DNA of 64,000 nucleotides. It comes from Eurosta solidaginis. Lineage: Eukaryota > Arthropoda > Insecta > Diptera > Tephritidae. Numbering within the stretch: position 1 is the stretch's first letter; every line of letters starts with the position of its first letter. The translations under genes and the position numbers were made by a program. The stretch covers positions 181,597,477-181,661,476 of the forward strand of contig NC_090322.1 of NCBI RefSeq assembly GCF_040869045.1, in the 5' to 3' direction. This document shows positions 41,438 through 53,430 of this stretch, one piece after another. Below the pieces are notes generated by a model. It searched no databases. It had not been told where the DNA came from and was given only the letters and a program-made list of their open reading frames with translations.

Positions 41438-42248
41438 GTTAAGGCACCAATAACTGATGCCAATTTGATATGTATAAGTAAAAATATGGTTACGACTATG
41501 GCGTTAGCGTTAAGGAAGTTTAAACTGCAAAATGTAACAAACACTTGGACAATTATTTACTGCCGTGGTGTTTAAATATTTTATTAATAAATAGTTTCAC
41601 ATTACGTTAAGTTATTCTATTCGTAAATGCATCGAATTAAGAAGACCTTTATTTTCCCCACAACACACAAGAATTGCAACGTTTTATGTTTTCTCTCAAT
41701 TCCATTCGCCTAACACCAACATGCAGATTTTGAGAATGTGCACGAGCACAGGCATGTTGTTGTTGCAGCGATGAGCCAAACATATAGCTGAACCTTCAAG
41801 CTACTCTCACTGGCATTGTCAAAGCTTAGCTTTAAACGATTTCCCTGTAAGCGCAGTTCAATTGCAGGCGCCGCACTGCAATCACACGTAAAAAGAGCTT
41901 GGTTTAGCCGAAGTCTTTTATTTCTTCGATTATACTTTCGAGTTCGATTACGTATATAAATATATACAAAAAACATTCTAATATTTTGATTGGCAATGTT
42001 GTTGTGTTGCTGCTGCTTTAATCAATAAGTAGGAGGCGTTATCACTAAATAATTGATAAGATAGAGTCGTGGTCATAATTTAACGTAAAACCGCATTCTG
42101 TTATACACAGTTTTCACAATTTTTGCAATTTTGACGTTATTAATCGTGCATTTGTCATAAGTCACTAATAGTCATAAAACCAGCAAAAGAGTGCAAGTCA
42201 AAATATATATTAATTACAAATTTTAACTAAAAGTAGAATAACAGAATT
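41438..42248. other. Upstream region of the GLTP-like gene
   Basis: Non-coding DNA between the foldback and the GLTP start codon; it should hold the promoter and 5' UTR. No TATA/initiator could be assigned. The 88 aa minus-strand frame at 41710-41976 is unrecognised. Confidence 0.4.
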
Positions 42249-45200
42249 ATGTCAGCGCCACGCATACGTTTTAAAGCTATGAAAGGCTTCCCGCCACTTA
42301 ACGAAAAGAAAATTGAAACTGAATCATTTCTTGAAGCTGCAAAAGAGGTGGTCACTATAATTGGTAAGTGAATCATTGTATTGATACTTTTTATTTATTT
42401 ATAAACAAGTTAGCACACATAGCAATTTAGTTAATTTTAAGTTCAGGGTTTTGAATTTGAGCCTGAACGTTAAAACATTCATCGGTTTAAGCAATCTTTG
42501 AAACTTTTTGCACTAAATTGGAAACCTCTCAATTTACTAGGTACTGTGTTTTTATACCCAGCTGTACTTGTACACAGGGTATTATAACTTTGATTTGATA
42601 ACGGTTGGTTGTACAGGTATAAAGGAATGGAGATAGATATAGGCTTCCATGTATCAAAATCATCAGTATCGAAAAAAAATTTTATTGAGCCATGTCCGCC
42701 CGTCAACACGATAACTTTAGTAAATATTGAGATATCTTCACCAAATTTGGTACACGGGCTTATCTGGACCCAGAATAGATTTGTATTGAAAATGAGCGAA
42801 ATCGGATGATAGACACGCCCACTTTTTATATATATAACATTTTGGAAAACACAAAAAACCTGATTATTTAGTAAATAATACACCTAGAATGTAATTTGAC
42901 GTGTGGACTGGTATTGAGACTTTTGAAAAAATTTTTTAAAATAGGCGCCTACTTTTGATAAAATCAGTTTTACAAATATTCAGAATCAAAAATCGTTAAA
43001 CCTATCGTAACAAAATTCGGAAGAGAGGTTGCCTTTACTATAAGGAATGCTTTGAAGAAAAATTAACGAAATCGGTTAAGGATCACGTCCAATTTTATAT
43101 AAAGATTTTTAAAAAGGTCGTGGACGAATAAAATAAGCTATATCTTTGCAAAAGAGAGCTTTATATCAATTGTATTTCATTCTCCAGGTGGATTTATAAT
43201 AATAGGAAAAACAACAAATTTAAGGCGTGGCACCGCCCCTTTTATGACAAACAATTTTCTATGTTTCGGGAGCCATAACTCGAAGAAAAATTAACGGATC
43301 GTAATAAAATTGGGTATACACATAATAATAATATCTCTAGAAAAAATGGACGAGATCGGTTAAAGACCACGCCTACTTTTATATAAAAGATTTTTAAAAG
43401 GGTCGTAGATGAAAACAATAAGCTATATCTTCGCGAAAAATAGCTTTGTATCAATATAATTTTAAATTGAAAAACACTAAAATTTTTGAAAATGAGTGTG
43501 GCGCCGCCCCTTTTTGTCTAAGCAATTTTCAATGTTTCGGGAGCCATAACTCGAAGAAAAATTTACATATCGTAACAAAAATGGGTACACATATTTTCCT
43601 TATAGCAGGAAATATTTCTAGTAAAATGGATAAGATTGGTTAAGGACCACGCCCACTTTTATATAAATGACTTTAAAAGCAAAAATAATAAGCTAAATCT
43701 TAGAGAAAACTAGTTTTGTACCAATCGTATTTTGCGCCATTATAACAAGAAATGGGAAGAAATTCAAATCTTGAAAAATGGGCGTGGCACTTCCCCTTTC
43801 TTACAATGCATTTCCCAACGTTTCCGGAGCCATAACTCTACGAAAAATTTGGTGCACATGTATGCCTTTTAACAGGAAATACTTTCAGTAAAAATGGACT
43901 AAATCGGTTAAATCACCTTCTTTTATATAAAAGCTTTTGTAAAAGTGCGTAGATACAGGTAATAAGCTATTTCTAGTGAAAGTTAGAAAATTTCGTTAAT
44001 AACCCTGCCCTTTTTTGTAATAACGTTTTTTAGTACAATGGCACTTGTGTGTTTATATTTATTGTTCTGTTATATCTTTATATTAAAATAAACAGTAGGG
44101 AAATCCCCATTCTGAAGGAAAAGTGCATTATTACTCGCTCAAGGTCATTGGTGTTAGCCTCTGTATCCTTTTTGCTTCTTTTAAACGAAAATTAGTTCAG
44201 AATAGAACCATATTCTATGTATTATTGCGCAGCCTTGTAACACTTTTAAGCACACAAAATAAACAACAACAGCATTTCAAGTGTACAGCTGGGTATGTAA
44301 TGTTCAGTTTCACTTTACTTACTTACTTATAGCGTTTTCTTTTCTGAAATAAATTGTTGCCTAAGTAAATGGTAAAGCCTTAATAGAGTTACTCTTACCC
44401 CAGAAAATTTTTGAACATTTATAGTGCATACAAAGAACATTTCAACTCACCATATTCCAGGCATGCTTAACCAACGAACCGATATCATTTCGTTACGATA
44501 ATTAACGTTAATAAACGAAACAAAGTCGTTTCCTTTCGTTTATTAACGTTAAGGACGTCAAATTATCGAAATGATTTTGTTTCGTTTTCTGCCATATCAA
44601 AACGAAATCAAATCGTTTATGTTGATTGTTAATTTCAAACTATGCTGGCAAAGCTGATTGATGGCGGAGCCATTAAGGGTGAAAGCGTTAGCCAAGCTGA
44701 TTGCAACTTTTCTCATGAATTTTGACAGTACGAACATTTCTCAGAGTATTTTTGACATTACCACCAACGAATTACACAAACAAATTACATGGAGTTTGTG
44801 CGTATTGTGCGTATTTCCGCTCGCTGTTACCACCTTACGGCTTCACCATGGCTATAGCATTGCCAGCACAATTCAAACATAAAGTATCACGTTTTTGTTA
44901 ACGTTTTTAACGTTAACGAAAGCTTTTTGTTTCGGTTAAAAACGAGATACAATTTATCTTGATAATTTCTTTATCGATAATATTTCGAAGTGTTTCAACG
45001 GAAACGTTGGAAATTTTTTGATAAACGATTAGCTTAACGTTAAGGTGCATCCCTGCCATATTCACTCATATTAACAGAGTATATGTGGAAATTAAGAGCG
45101 AATTGAGAGTTTCACAGGGTTGCACTGCCACACCGCCATTTTATACAGGGTAAAAGTGTAACGCTTTTGCGTTGCGAGCAGGCAACAATTTTCACAAAAG

Positions 45201-48200
45201 AACGAAATACCCCGTAAAGGCGTTGCCTGTTTTTTAGAATAGAACAACAACCCTTGCGCGGGGTACAGAAAGCGTAACACTTTAGCCAGAAAAGAAAACG
45301 CTATTAGACTTAGACCTCCTTACTTGTTTAATTTAACTCAGTTTGAATTTAAAACTTATTTGAACAATGAGTTTAAAGTCTTCGAATTGTTTCAAAACAA
45401 AACCAAAAAAGTTTGAAAAATCTAAAAATAGAACTTTAAAAGCAAACCCCAAGAGTTTAAAATTGGTGCTGGAAATTTAAAAACAAAAAATTTCATTTAT
45501 GTAGATTGCTGCAAGTCATAAATTCTTTTTCGAAATATTTTGTTATACATGATATGTTTCCTTATAAAGATGTGATAGTTCAGTAGGTAGAGAAAGCTAC
45601 TAAAATCCCTGTTAGGTCGGTTTGAAACCAAGCCATCGCCCACTACAATTTTTTTTTTATAACCTCTAGCTCACTGCTACAACAACAACAACAACCTCTC
45701 TAGCTTCAAATTGAAACCCAGTAATGTGCACTTGTTTTCAGGAAGACTGCTATTATCTATATCTAAAACTAAATTTGGTTTGGTCATATATGTAGTACAA
45801 AAAGTTTCATATTTAGGCTCAAAATTTTAATAGTGTAGTTATTTCACATTTGTAAAAGAAGTTCGAAAACTCATTAATAAAAAATGATGTTCGGACATAT
45901 TTGAACGAAGCTGTGATCCAGAAATCAAATTATACAGGCCGATAATTTTTTGACTTAATCTAAACTAGACTTGAAACGTTAACACGATAACTTGAGATAC
46001 ATATGGGGTATTCCATCCCATTTCGACCAATTTTGAACCGGACCCCTTTAGAATTGGCTGAAAGTTTTTCTTCTTTTTCTAGCTTACGAAAGACGTTTTT
46101 CAGAAGTTTTTCAAATTTTTTCACCCAACTCAAAAAAAGTTATGAATGTAAAAAAAAACACCGTTTTTGTTTTCAAAATGCTATAACTTTTTCAAAAATT
46201 GACCGTTTGGGATCTTTTTTTTTTAAATTTGTTTTTAAATGTACTTTTCGGAAAAAATTCAAAAAAATTTTAAAGTTTTTTTTTCAATTAAATAAAAAAA
46301 AAAAAAAATTCTCGGCCCACTCCGGGATTAGTGGGGATGATTGCAGAATTGATTGAAGTTTTTTATGAGAAAAAAAGGGCGAAATTCGAAAAATCTCGAA
46401 AAACTGAAAAATTACAAAAAAAAAACTCTAAAAATTTAGACCGTGTCGCGCCCACTTTCCAAAAATTGTAATTTGTCTCAATTTTCATCAACCTATTAGT
46501 ACTCGTTAATAAATTATCTAACTTTGAAATTTTTGATATCGAAACAGTCCTATTTTACCCATTTTCTGTACGACCACTTAGTCGTTTACCAAGTTTTGTG
46601 ATCATATCTCAATTAATGCTCAAGCTATAGTATTAACGGACGGACGGACATTTATATATTGTATATGGATCAATCGAAATTTTTTCCGACGCTGATGTTT
46701 TGATGTTGGGAAGCCTAAATCTATATTTACCCCGTTTTTAACATACAGCCCACCGTTATGTAATTAAAGGAGGTACAGCTGGGTATACTAAATGTAGATT
46801 CGATAGATCGGTAGGACGATTTGTTAAATTTTCCGAAAAAAGTTTATCGAATTTAATTGGAAGTTAAAACAAGCAAAGGTGTCTAAGTTCGGGTGTAACC
46901 GAACATTATATACTCAGCGTGAGCTTCAATTGCCCGTTTAAAAAATGTCTTCCCATATCCTCTTACAATAAAACTTGATAAGTGAAATATCATTGATTCA
47001 AAACTATTTTTTGTTGAGATATAGCTTATTTTTCTAGTCTACGACTCTTTTAAACTTGTTTTATGTCTAAGTTGCCGTGGTCTTTAACCGATCCCTTCCA
47101 TTATATACATACTAGAAATATTTTCTGCTATAAGGAAAATATGTGTATTAACCTGTATATACCTATATTTCCTAAAATTTGTAGTCCGGGGTGTAGTATT
47201 GCTGAGAAATTTCATAAAACTATTAAAGGTTACAAAAAATCTTACATTATTTCTTAAATTTTTTTAAACTTTGAAATGAAAAGTGAATAAATAAATAAAA
47301 ACAATGCAAAGTACGTTAGCATGGAAATCCCCTTAGATAACATGCTGTAGTTAATAAGCTTATTTTATTGATAACGTAATTTACGTATAGGCATAGTTAG
47401 GAGCAAGATAGAGAGATAGTTCCACTTTTTCTTGGCCGCCATTGACCCCATTTGACCTGTGTTTTTCGACATTCCCTTTTGAAACAGCGCTACCATACCT
47501 TTAAAAATGGATTGTGTGATGCATAGGAAAAGCTACTATGAAAGACCCAGGGCCTCTTTACACAAGTAAACTATTTTGTATATATTTTAAGGTTTAAACA
47601 GACATGATTCTTTCTTCTCCACTATTGGGTCTCAAGCCATTGCTTGGGTAGTTTTAGGCGGTTGCACGCGTAAATTGGGCTTTATTTGAACAGGGAAAGG
47701 GTCTTCACATATTTTGCTTTGCTTTTTGGATGTGAAATTTAATTGTATTTAAGTCAACTTTCCAACAGCCGCCGTGGTGTGAGTTCAATTAAAAAAAAAA
47801 GTTTTTTCAATTAGAAACAGTTTTTCGAAGCTGGGTCGCCCCTTGTCAAGCACTCCGAGTACGACGCAAATTGGAACTTTGGCTGAGTTTCCTCGGAGAG
47901 GAATATTTTTTTTTATGTCAGTATTCATTCCTTAAATATTGATAGTTGAATAAAAATAGCCCATAAAAAATTAAAAATTTCCAGCATTTGACAAATTGTA
48001 TCTCTGACAACTAACACAGTTTATGTCAAATAAGTCAAAGTGGAATTATCTTGTTTTAGTGTATCATGTTTAGAAGAAACATTTTTAAACGGTTTTTTAG
48101 GTTGACTTGACAGGCCGCACTTTTTTGTAATTCAAATTTAAGTAACTTCCCGCTAAGCTACAAGCTTGAGACTTGGAATATAGTTCTGAACCCGATGACA

Positions 48201-50139
48201 ATGCAATAATAAGAAAAAATCGCCGCTAGGTGGCGCAAGGATCGAAATATTCAAAAAATTGTATTTGTGGTCCGATTTGGTCCATATTTGGAACACATAA
48301 TACATACATGAATAGAAAGCGACCTATGATGTCCGATTTTGCTCATATTTGGAACAAATATTACATACAGTCCAGTAGAAGTGACATCAAAATATTTTGG
48401 AGTTGGAGGAGGATCAAGCATACGTGGCGCAGAGTCGAGCAAAGTCTTTGGAAGGATTATGTGTTGAGGACTTAGATTGTAACAAATTGTCAGGAAAGAG
48501 TCCTTGTAATAATTAGTCACTAAATGAACTAAATAGAATGAGAAACAATAGGCAATTAAATAAAGACAAAAAACTTGAAAATAAAAAAATTAAAAAAAAT
48601 GTTTAAGTTAAATGGTTTTATTGAAAACAATACTTACATGAAGTAATAATAATACTAAAAGCTAGAAAATAATTAGGTAGGTCCTAGGGACTAGTCTTCA
48701 CACTCATCATTAATCTAGGGCGTTGATCAGACAATTAAGTAAATAAAAGCGTTGGATGCGTAAAATTTCTATTGATAGTCATAAGTAAGACCAACTGAAC
48801 TTTAATCAGGTTATGCTACGCCTCACATTTTTAGAAATTTCACGCGCCCAATGCTTTTATTTAATTGTCTGATCAACGCCCTAGATTGATGAGGAGTGTG
48901 ATGACTAGTACCTAGAACCTACCTAATTATTTTCTAGCTTTTACTATTATTATTACTTCATGTAAGTATTGTTTTCAATAAAACCGTTTGACTTAAAAAT
49001 TTGTTTAAAATTATTTTATTCACTATCATTATAAAATATTTACACTGTGTATTTATAAAACTTTTATCTTTTTTTCCCAGAATCATTTGGCAAAATATTC
49101 AAACCAGTGATAAATGATATGAATGGCAATATTACGGTGGGTAATTTTATTGGTAAATACAGGGTATCCTAAACGTATATAGGGAGACTTTGTGACCTGG
49201 ATTTTTTTTTAGTTTTGAATCCAATAATCCAAAAACATTTCGGTTGATCTCTAGAATATATTGTACGATATTAGAAATATATACTAAAACTTAGAGCATT
49301 TTATTTCGGTCCACTCTGAATAATTACGCACAGTGTTTTGCAAAATATGAGCATCGCAAAATTTTGATAACTACATATATACCAACTTTTTTTTTTATTA
49401 AAAGTAATTTAATTCTTATAAAAATACATGTTCAAATTTAAACAAGCCCCTTTTACAGACATTTTAGTACTTTTTTACTCAGTAGTATTTAGTACAAACT
49501 ATAGTCAACTTTAACTGGAGTTTGAACTCGCACTGAAAAACCTGACCTAATACTTTCGAAACTGGGCGATGAGAATTATATATGCATGTATGTATGTAAA
49601 CCTATTTAATGTTATTACTTTTTCATTACAACAACAGAAACTTACAAAAGCCTATGGCAAGGACAAAGCCAAGTACTTTTACCTTGACGATTTGATCATT
49701 TTTAATATAAATATTGATAATTTTGCTGCCGACGCGTTATTGTGGTTAAAGCGTGGCCTACAATTGATTTGCATATTTTTCGAAAACATCTTCTATGACA
49801 CACAAGGCACAGACACATTGAAGCTGCATCTGCAAAATGCATATGAACGTACCTTGAAGCCATATCATGGTTTTATAGTGCAAAGTACAGTTAAAGTAAG
49901 ATTTACTTCTTTTGTTTAGCTTATTAACGGCACATTCATACATAATTTAATAATCGTTTATTTCTTCTTGGCAGATAATTTACAGTTGGGTACCAACACG
50001 TTCACAGCTCATTGGCCAGGGAGAGGCACACGATGAAAATGTGCATGTATTGGAGAAATATTTGGAAGTTATGCGTGGTCATTTGGATCATATCGATCAA
50101 CTGCTCAAAAGATATAATTTGGATGATGCCAAAGCGTGA
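42249..50139 (+). CDS. GLTP: Glycolipid transfer protein (GLTP-fold), four coding exons
   Basis: Exons 42249-42363, 49081-49136, 49638-49895 and 49975-50139 join in frame (phases 1, 0, 0) to give 197 aa. All introns are GT-AG: GTAAGT/CCCAG, GTGGGT/CAACAG, GTAAGA/TTGGCAG. The protein is a single all-helical GLTP domain of the usual length (human GLTP is 209 aa). The sugar-headgroup site is conserved: D51, N55 and K58 (DMNGNITK), W93 (LLWLKRGL) and H134 (PYHGF), matching human D48/N52/K55, W96 and H140; the human Trp two residues after that His is Phe here. Such proteins move glycosphingolipids between membranes in the cytosol. The start MSAPRIRFKAMKGFPPLNEKK has the typical N-terminal FPPL-like helix entry. 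There is no PH domain, so it is GLTP-like rather than FAPP2-like. Intron 1 (6.7 kb) is loaded with transposon repeats. Confidence 0.93.
42536..44335. repeat. Long modular dispersed repeat in GLTP intron 1
   Basis: Begins near TACCCAGCTGTACTTGTACA and ends near ACAGCTGGGTATGTAATGTT. The interior consists of diverged modules of about 240-270 bp, each with a GGCG(T/C)GGC(A/G)CCGCCCC-type box, a 'GTTTCGGGAGCCATAACTCG' line and a CACGCCCACTTTTATATAAA line (near 43080, 43370, 43650). It is a non-coding fly repeat; its class is unknown to me. Confidence 0.6.
44458..45055. mobile_element. hAT-type MITE (598 bp) with perfect 8 bp TSD
   Basis: Ends CAGGCATGC and, inverted, CAGGGATGCA; the 8 bp flanks CCATATTC (44450-44457 and 45056-45063) are identical. 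CAGGG-type ends plus 8 bp TSDs define the hAT superfamily. The interior has many AACGTTAA/TTAACGTT inverted motifs. A 74 aa frame (44658-44882) is unrecognised; there is no transposase. Confidence 0.85.
45064..45989. other. Intron 1 sequence, no gene; tail-only retro-insertion scrap
   Basis: AT-rich intron DNA. At 45660-45710 GCTACAACAACAACAACAAC is bracketed by AACCTCTAGCT and AACCTCTCTAGCT, which looks like an extremely 5'-truncated insertion of a (CAA)n-tailed SINE or LINE-A. Confidence 0.35.
45990..46800. repeat. Dispersed repeat, related to 42536-44335
   Basis: GGGGTATTCCATCCCATTTC, long A/T-runs, CGCGCCCACTTTCC near 46448 and an end in GTACAGCTGGGTATACTAAA. The terminal GTACAGCTGGGTAT is shared with the end of 42536-44335. 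Confidence 0.5.
46863..47265. repeat. Dispersed repeat fragment (GGGTGTAACCGAACATTATA end)
   Basis: CTAAGTTCGGGTGTAACCGA followed by ACATTATATACTCAGC is the reverse-strand equivalent of the family's terminal TAATGTTCAGTTTCA... at 44297; the next 200 bp resemble its CTATATC/GACTCTTTTAAA modules inverted. Confidence 0.5.
48240..48480. repeat. Short direct repeat in GLTP intron 1
   Basis: GTCCGATTTGGTCCATATTT with GGAACACATAATACATACA recurs as GTCCGATTTTGCTCATATTT with GGAACAAATATTACATACA about 67 bp later. No coding. Confidence 0.45.
48601..49010. repeat. Inverted-repeat MITE (about 170 bp arms) in GLTP intron 1
   Basis: Left AATGGTTTTATTGAAAACAA and TACTTACATGAAGTAATAA, through CTAGGGCGTTGATCAGACAA, are mirrored on the right by TTGTCTGATCAACGCCCTAG and TTATTACTTCATGTAAGTA, then TTGTTTTCAATAAAACC. 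The spacer is about 65 bp. It ends about 70 bp before exon 2, so a pre-mRNA hairpin would sit beside the acceptor. Confidence 0.75.
49497..49552. repeat. Terminus of the GCCCGGTTTTTCAGT MITE family
   Basis: TTTAACTGGAGTTTGAACTC then GCACTGAAAAACCTGACCTAA matches the right end of 37208-37337 and of 37392-38271. No partner end was found, so it is a fragment. Confidence 0.5.
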
Positions 50140-50546
50140 AGTGTGTGAATCTGTAGACTATGTGGATTTAGCATTACCTTCCTACACTATTGCACTAACA
50201 TTTATACAACTTTATACACAATAGCCGTGTTAGTTTTTTGCATGTATATATATCTACACTTGGCGTAGAGAAAAACTCTTATCATCACTTGGATAATGTT
50301 ATGATACCCATCTAGCGGCAATTATTGAAGACTCGCGGTGGTTAAATAACTCGCTAAAAAACGGGTTCTGCTTAATAGCGGAGACACGCACCTCTGTTGG
50401 TCATAGCGTATATGCTATAGCTGAATTGCTTGCCATAAATAGTGGACACACACACTTTTCAGTCCTAGAAAGGGAAAATAGCATAGAGATAAAATGGATA
50501 GACACATCTCAATTGCAACTGAGCATAATGTATACTCAAATTTAGA
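50140..50546. other. 3' flank of GLTP gene
   Basis: AT-rich DNA after the TGA at 50137-50139, presumably holding the 3' UTR. No canonical AATAAA was seen close to the stop. Confidence 0.4.
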
Positions 50547-51038
50547 GGTCTGGTACGATATGTAGAAAATTTTAATATCGATACTAAAAATACCGAAAAA
50601 AAAATGTCGAAAAAAAATATTTCGAACACCAAAAAGCCCGAAAAAGAATATGTCGAAAATAAAAATGTCGAAATAATTCATTGAATTATTTCTACAAATT
50701 GATTTTTTATATAAAACATCAACTAGGTAATTGTTGCAAAAATCATAAAAATTCAAGGTATTTTGGTGGTTCAGCACCACCAAACCTATGCAACGTCCCA
50801 AAACTATTTATGTTCAAAGTTCAAATTTGTTAAGAAAGATATTTATGTATATGAAATGTATACATACATATGTATATTTTATTCAATTTTATTCAACTCA
50901 AAATATTTATACAACTAAAAGCTAACATTTGGAAATTCAAGAGATAAAATACTTACATATTGATGTACGTAATATTTAAATAGAAAATTCGAAACGCAAA
51001 AATCTTAATCTAGAAGCTCATGTGTTTCTGTGTGGGTT

Positions 51039-52865
51039 TTAACTATTTGTTATTGTTGAAAAAATTATGATAATATAGTGTAATATGCTATATTTAAAAA
51101 AAAAATGGAGTTTGGAATACTCTTCTTTTTTATTTAAAATTTTATTTATTTCCTTTTTTCTTTGATACGCTTTTTTTGGTTTAATAATATTTTGCGATCT
51201 AATTAAATTTATTTTATTTTTGACAACAATATATTCTTCTTTTAAGTGATGTATAAGTTTGTATACTCCAACATGGTGCTTGTCGATTATCACTTGCATT
51301 CTTCTGTGCCAAGCTTCTACAGAGTTTTGCGTTGTTGGTATGTTTATATCCATTTGTTCATGTATTAACCAAAACGATGGTGGACACACCAGCGGATTAG
51401 GGGGGTCAGAATATTCCCGCGGTAGGTATGCCTGTCGTAAGAGGCGACTAAAATACCAGATTCAAGGGGCTGTGTAGCGCAACCCTTCAGGTTGCCAGCG
51501 CAATATATAGCTTCTCCAAGCCCAATTGTCAACCTCACCTATCCGCGGCGAATCCTGTGTCACTAACAGACGAGGCTCTGGCGAGCCCAAGCTCCTCATG
51601 GAACTTGGGGTGGGGAGGGAGGCGATGGCCTGAAGGTTTAATGTGGTCACATAAATCGTTCACGAGATGGTCGGGCTAGCACTTTAATGGTGGTGTGGTA
51701 CCGGAGCTCACCGGGTCTGTATCCGGCAAAGGACCATTACATCGATAACACTCCCCAAAACCTTCGGAGAGCAACCTTATCGCTACAACAACAACAACAA
51801 CATGGTGGATACACTGAGAGATGATTTTTACTGGAATCACGCCTTTTTTGGACTTATCTGCTGTGGCTATGTGGTTCTTTTCCATCAATTTTAATATACC
51901 TGAAGTTTGATTGCTCATGGATTTTTTAATTTCCTCGAAGTATTGTGGCATTTCCTCTGCTTTCAAGAAAGCTAAGCATTTTAGCATTATCACCTGCAAA
52001 GAAAAGTGTTCATCTTTTCCGTAAATCGAGGCAAGTTTTTCGCTTTGAACTTTCTGCCACAAAATCTGTCCAAAATGGGAAAAACATCCTTTATTAATTG
52101 CATTTGGAAAGTCGACGAAGTCGTCTCGTGGCTGAAATAATTGCTTTTTCGAAGTCAGAAATAATGTAATCAGGGGTTAGGTGTTTTTTTGCTACTCATT
52201 AGGCAGTAAACGACAGGAACCACATTTCCGTTTAAATGGGCATGTATAGTAAATAGTTGTCTCAAAATTGTTGGTACAACTTTGAATGTCCCATCCACAA
52301 GCCATTCCCTCGAATTCCCCAGAACCTTTAAGTTTTCTATTGTGCTAAAAATTAAAATTCGCTCATTACCAAACTCTTTATCCGAGAGTAAAAAACTCTC
52401 CTCTTTCGCAAGCTGAAGGTCTTCTGGAACGTTGGTTTCATCAAAAATTCAAGGTTCCATCATTATGCTTGTTCTAACTCTTTTCATTCTTTGTAAGTTG
52501 CTCTGGGAATTCGGTAGGTATATCCTGCATTCTCTTTTACATCCTACTATAGATGCGTTTATTATTTGTGATGGTTTGCTCTTGCTAGTTTTGGCTTGTT
52601 GCTTTAAATTAGCATTTGCTTTGTAAATTTCAGCTTCATATGCCAATGGATCGTGGACGTGTGCTGTAGCAGGCTTTTTTACTATATGTACGTTTCCATC
52701 TAACACCGTCGTAACGCGAGCGTTACATTTAAATTCATTTTTCTTTTCGCACTTCCAGTAAAACACATCTTTATATGACTTTTCTGAATGATATACATAC
52801 ATATCCGTTCAGAACAAGCTTAGTCTTGCCCTTATTAGATGTAACAATTTCGGTACTCATTCTTT
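51039..52865 (-). pseudogene. FLYWCH zinc finger + MULE transposase, broken and split by a SINE
   Basis: From an ATG near 52862, the N terminus STEIVTSNKGKTKLVLNGY leads, across a frame break near 52800, to a FLYWCH module, FYWKCEKKNEFKCNARVTT with a downstream His pair (AHVHDP). At about 52180-52300 the minus strand encodes WLVDGTFKVVPTILRQLFTI then HAHLNGNVVPVVYCLM, the D-containing N-terminal block of the MULE catalytic domain. 51820-52062 (FSLQVIMLKCLAFLKAEEMP) and, beyond the SINE, 51039-51389 (NIPTTQNSVEAWHRRMQ, the N-x-E-x-WH motif) complete the C-terminal half. Stops and frameshifts make it non-functional. FLYWCH binds DNA; the MULE domain would cut and join transposon ends. Confidence 0.75.
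51390..51801 (+). mobile_element. SINE copy 4, nearly full length, in the MULE transposase
   Basis: In the opposite orientation to the other copies: CAGCGGATTAGGGGGGTCAG at the left, TTATCGCTACAACAACAACA at the right. The 13 bp TSD ATGGTGGA(C/T)ACAC (51377-51389 and 51802-51814) has one mismatch. Transposase codons continue on either side. Confidence 0.9.
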
Positions 52866-53430
52866 TGGGCGTTGCAACAAACAAAAATCAACTAATTGTT
52901 TCAACAAAAAAAATTCAACTAAAACAATTAAAAAAAATACACAAACGCCTTTAGTGACTTAAAAAAATAACAAACCCAAAGGTAACGTAGATTAAAAAAG
53001 TAAAGTAAAAAACCCATAATATTAAAAAAAACCTCATTGCTTTTAAAAATTACTCATATGTACCACGTGCATACTTAAAAATGCAAAAAAATAAGATAAC
53101 TTAGATTGAGAACTGAGTGACAAATTGGACGTGTTGAAAAAAGAAATATACGCAATTATTTCCTGACTCTAAATATTCATACTACCATTACAAAATTAAT
53201 CTAAGATACTCAAAATCGAAACACATTCATGGATGCTTTATTCAGATCTTATAAAGCGCAACTGGGGCTTCTAAGCATTGAATTTTATAGTTTTGACATT
53301 TTCGACATTTTGTATTCTTTCGGCCTTTTTTATTTCGACATTTTGAGTTTAAGCAAAAAAAAATTTCAAGATATAAAAAATATAAAAATTCGAAATTTTT
53401 TTTCGATTTATCGTACGGATCCCGAAATTT

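Larger units (their letters stand above)
50547..53430 (-). mobile_element. Mutator-like (FLYWCH/MULE) DNA transposon remnant
   Basis: The ends are inverted and AT-rich: GGTACGATATGTAGAAAAT on the left versus CGTACGATAAATCGAAAAA read inward from the right, followed on both sides by reiterated AATGTCGAAA motifs for about 130-150 bp. Between them lies a broken MULE-type transposase on the minus strand. A 9-10 bp TSD could not be confirmed. Confidence 0.65.
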
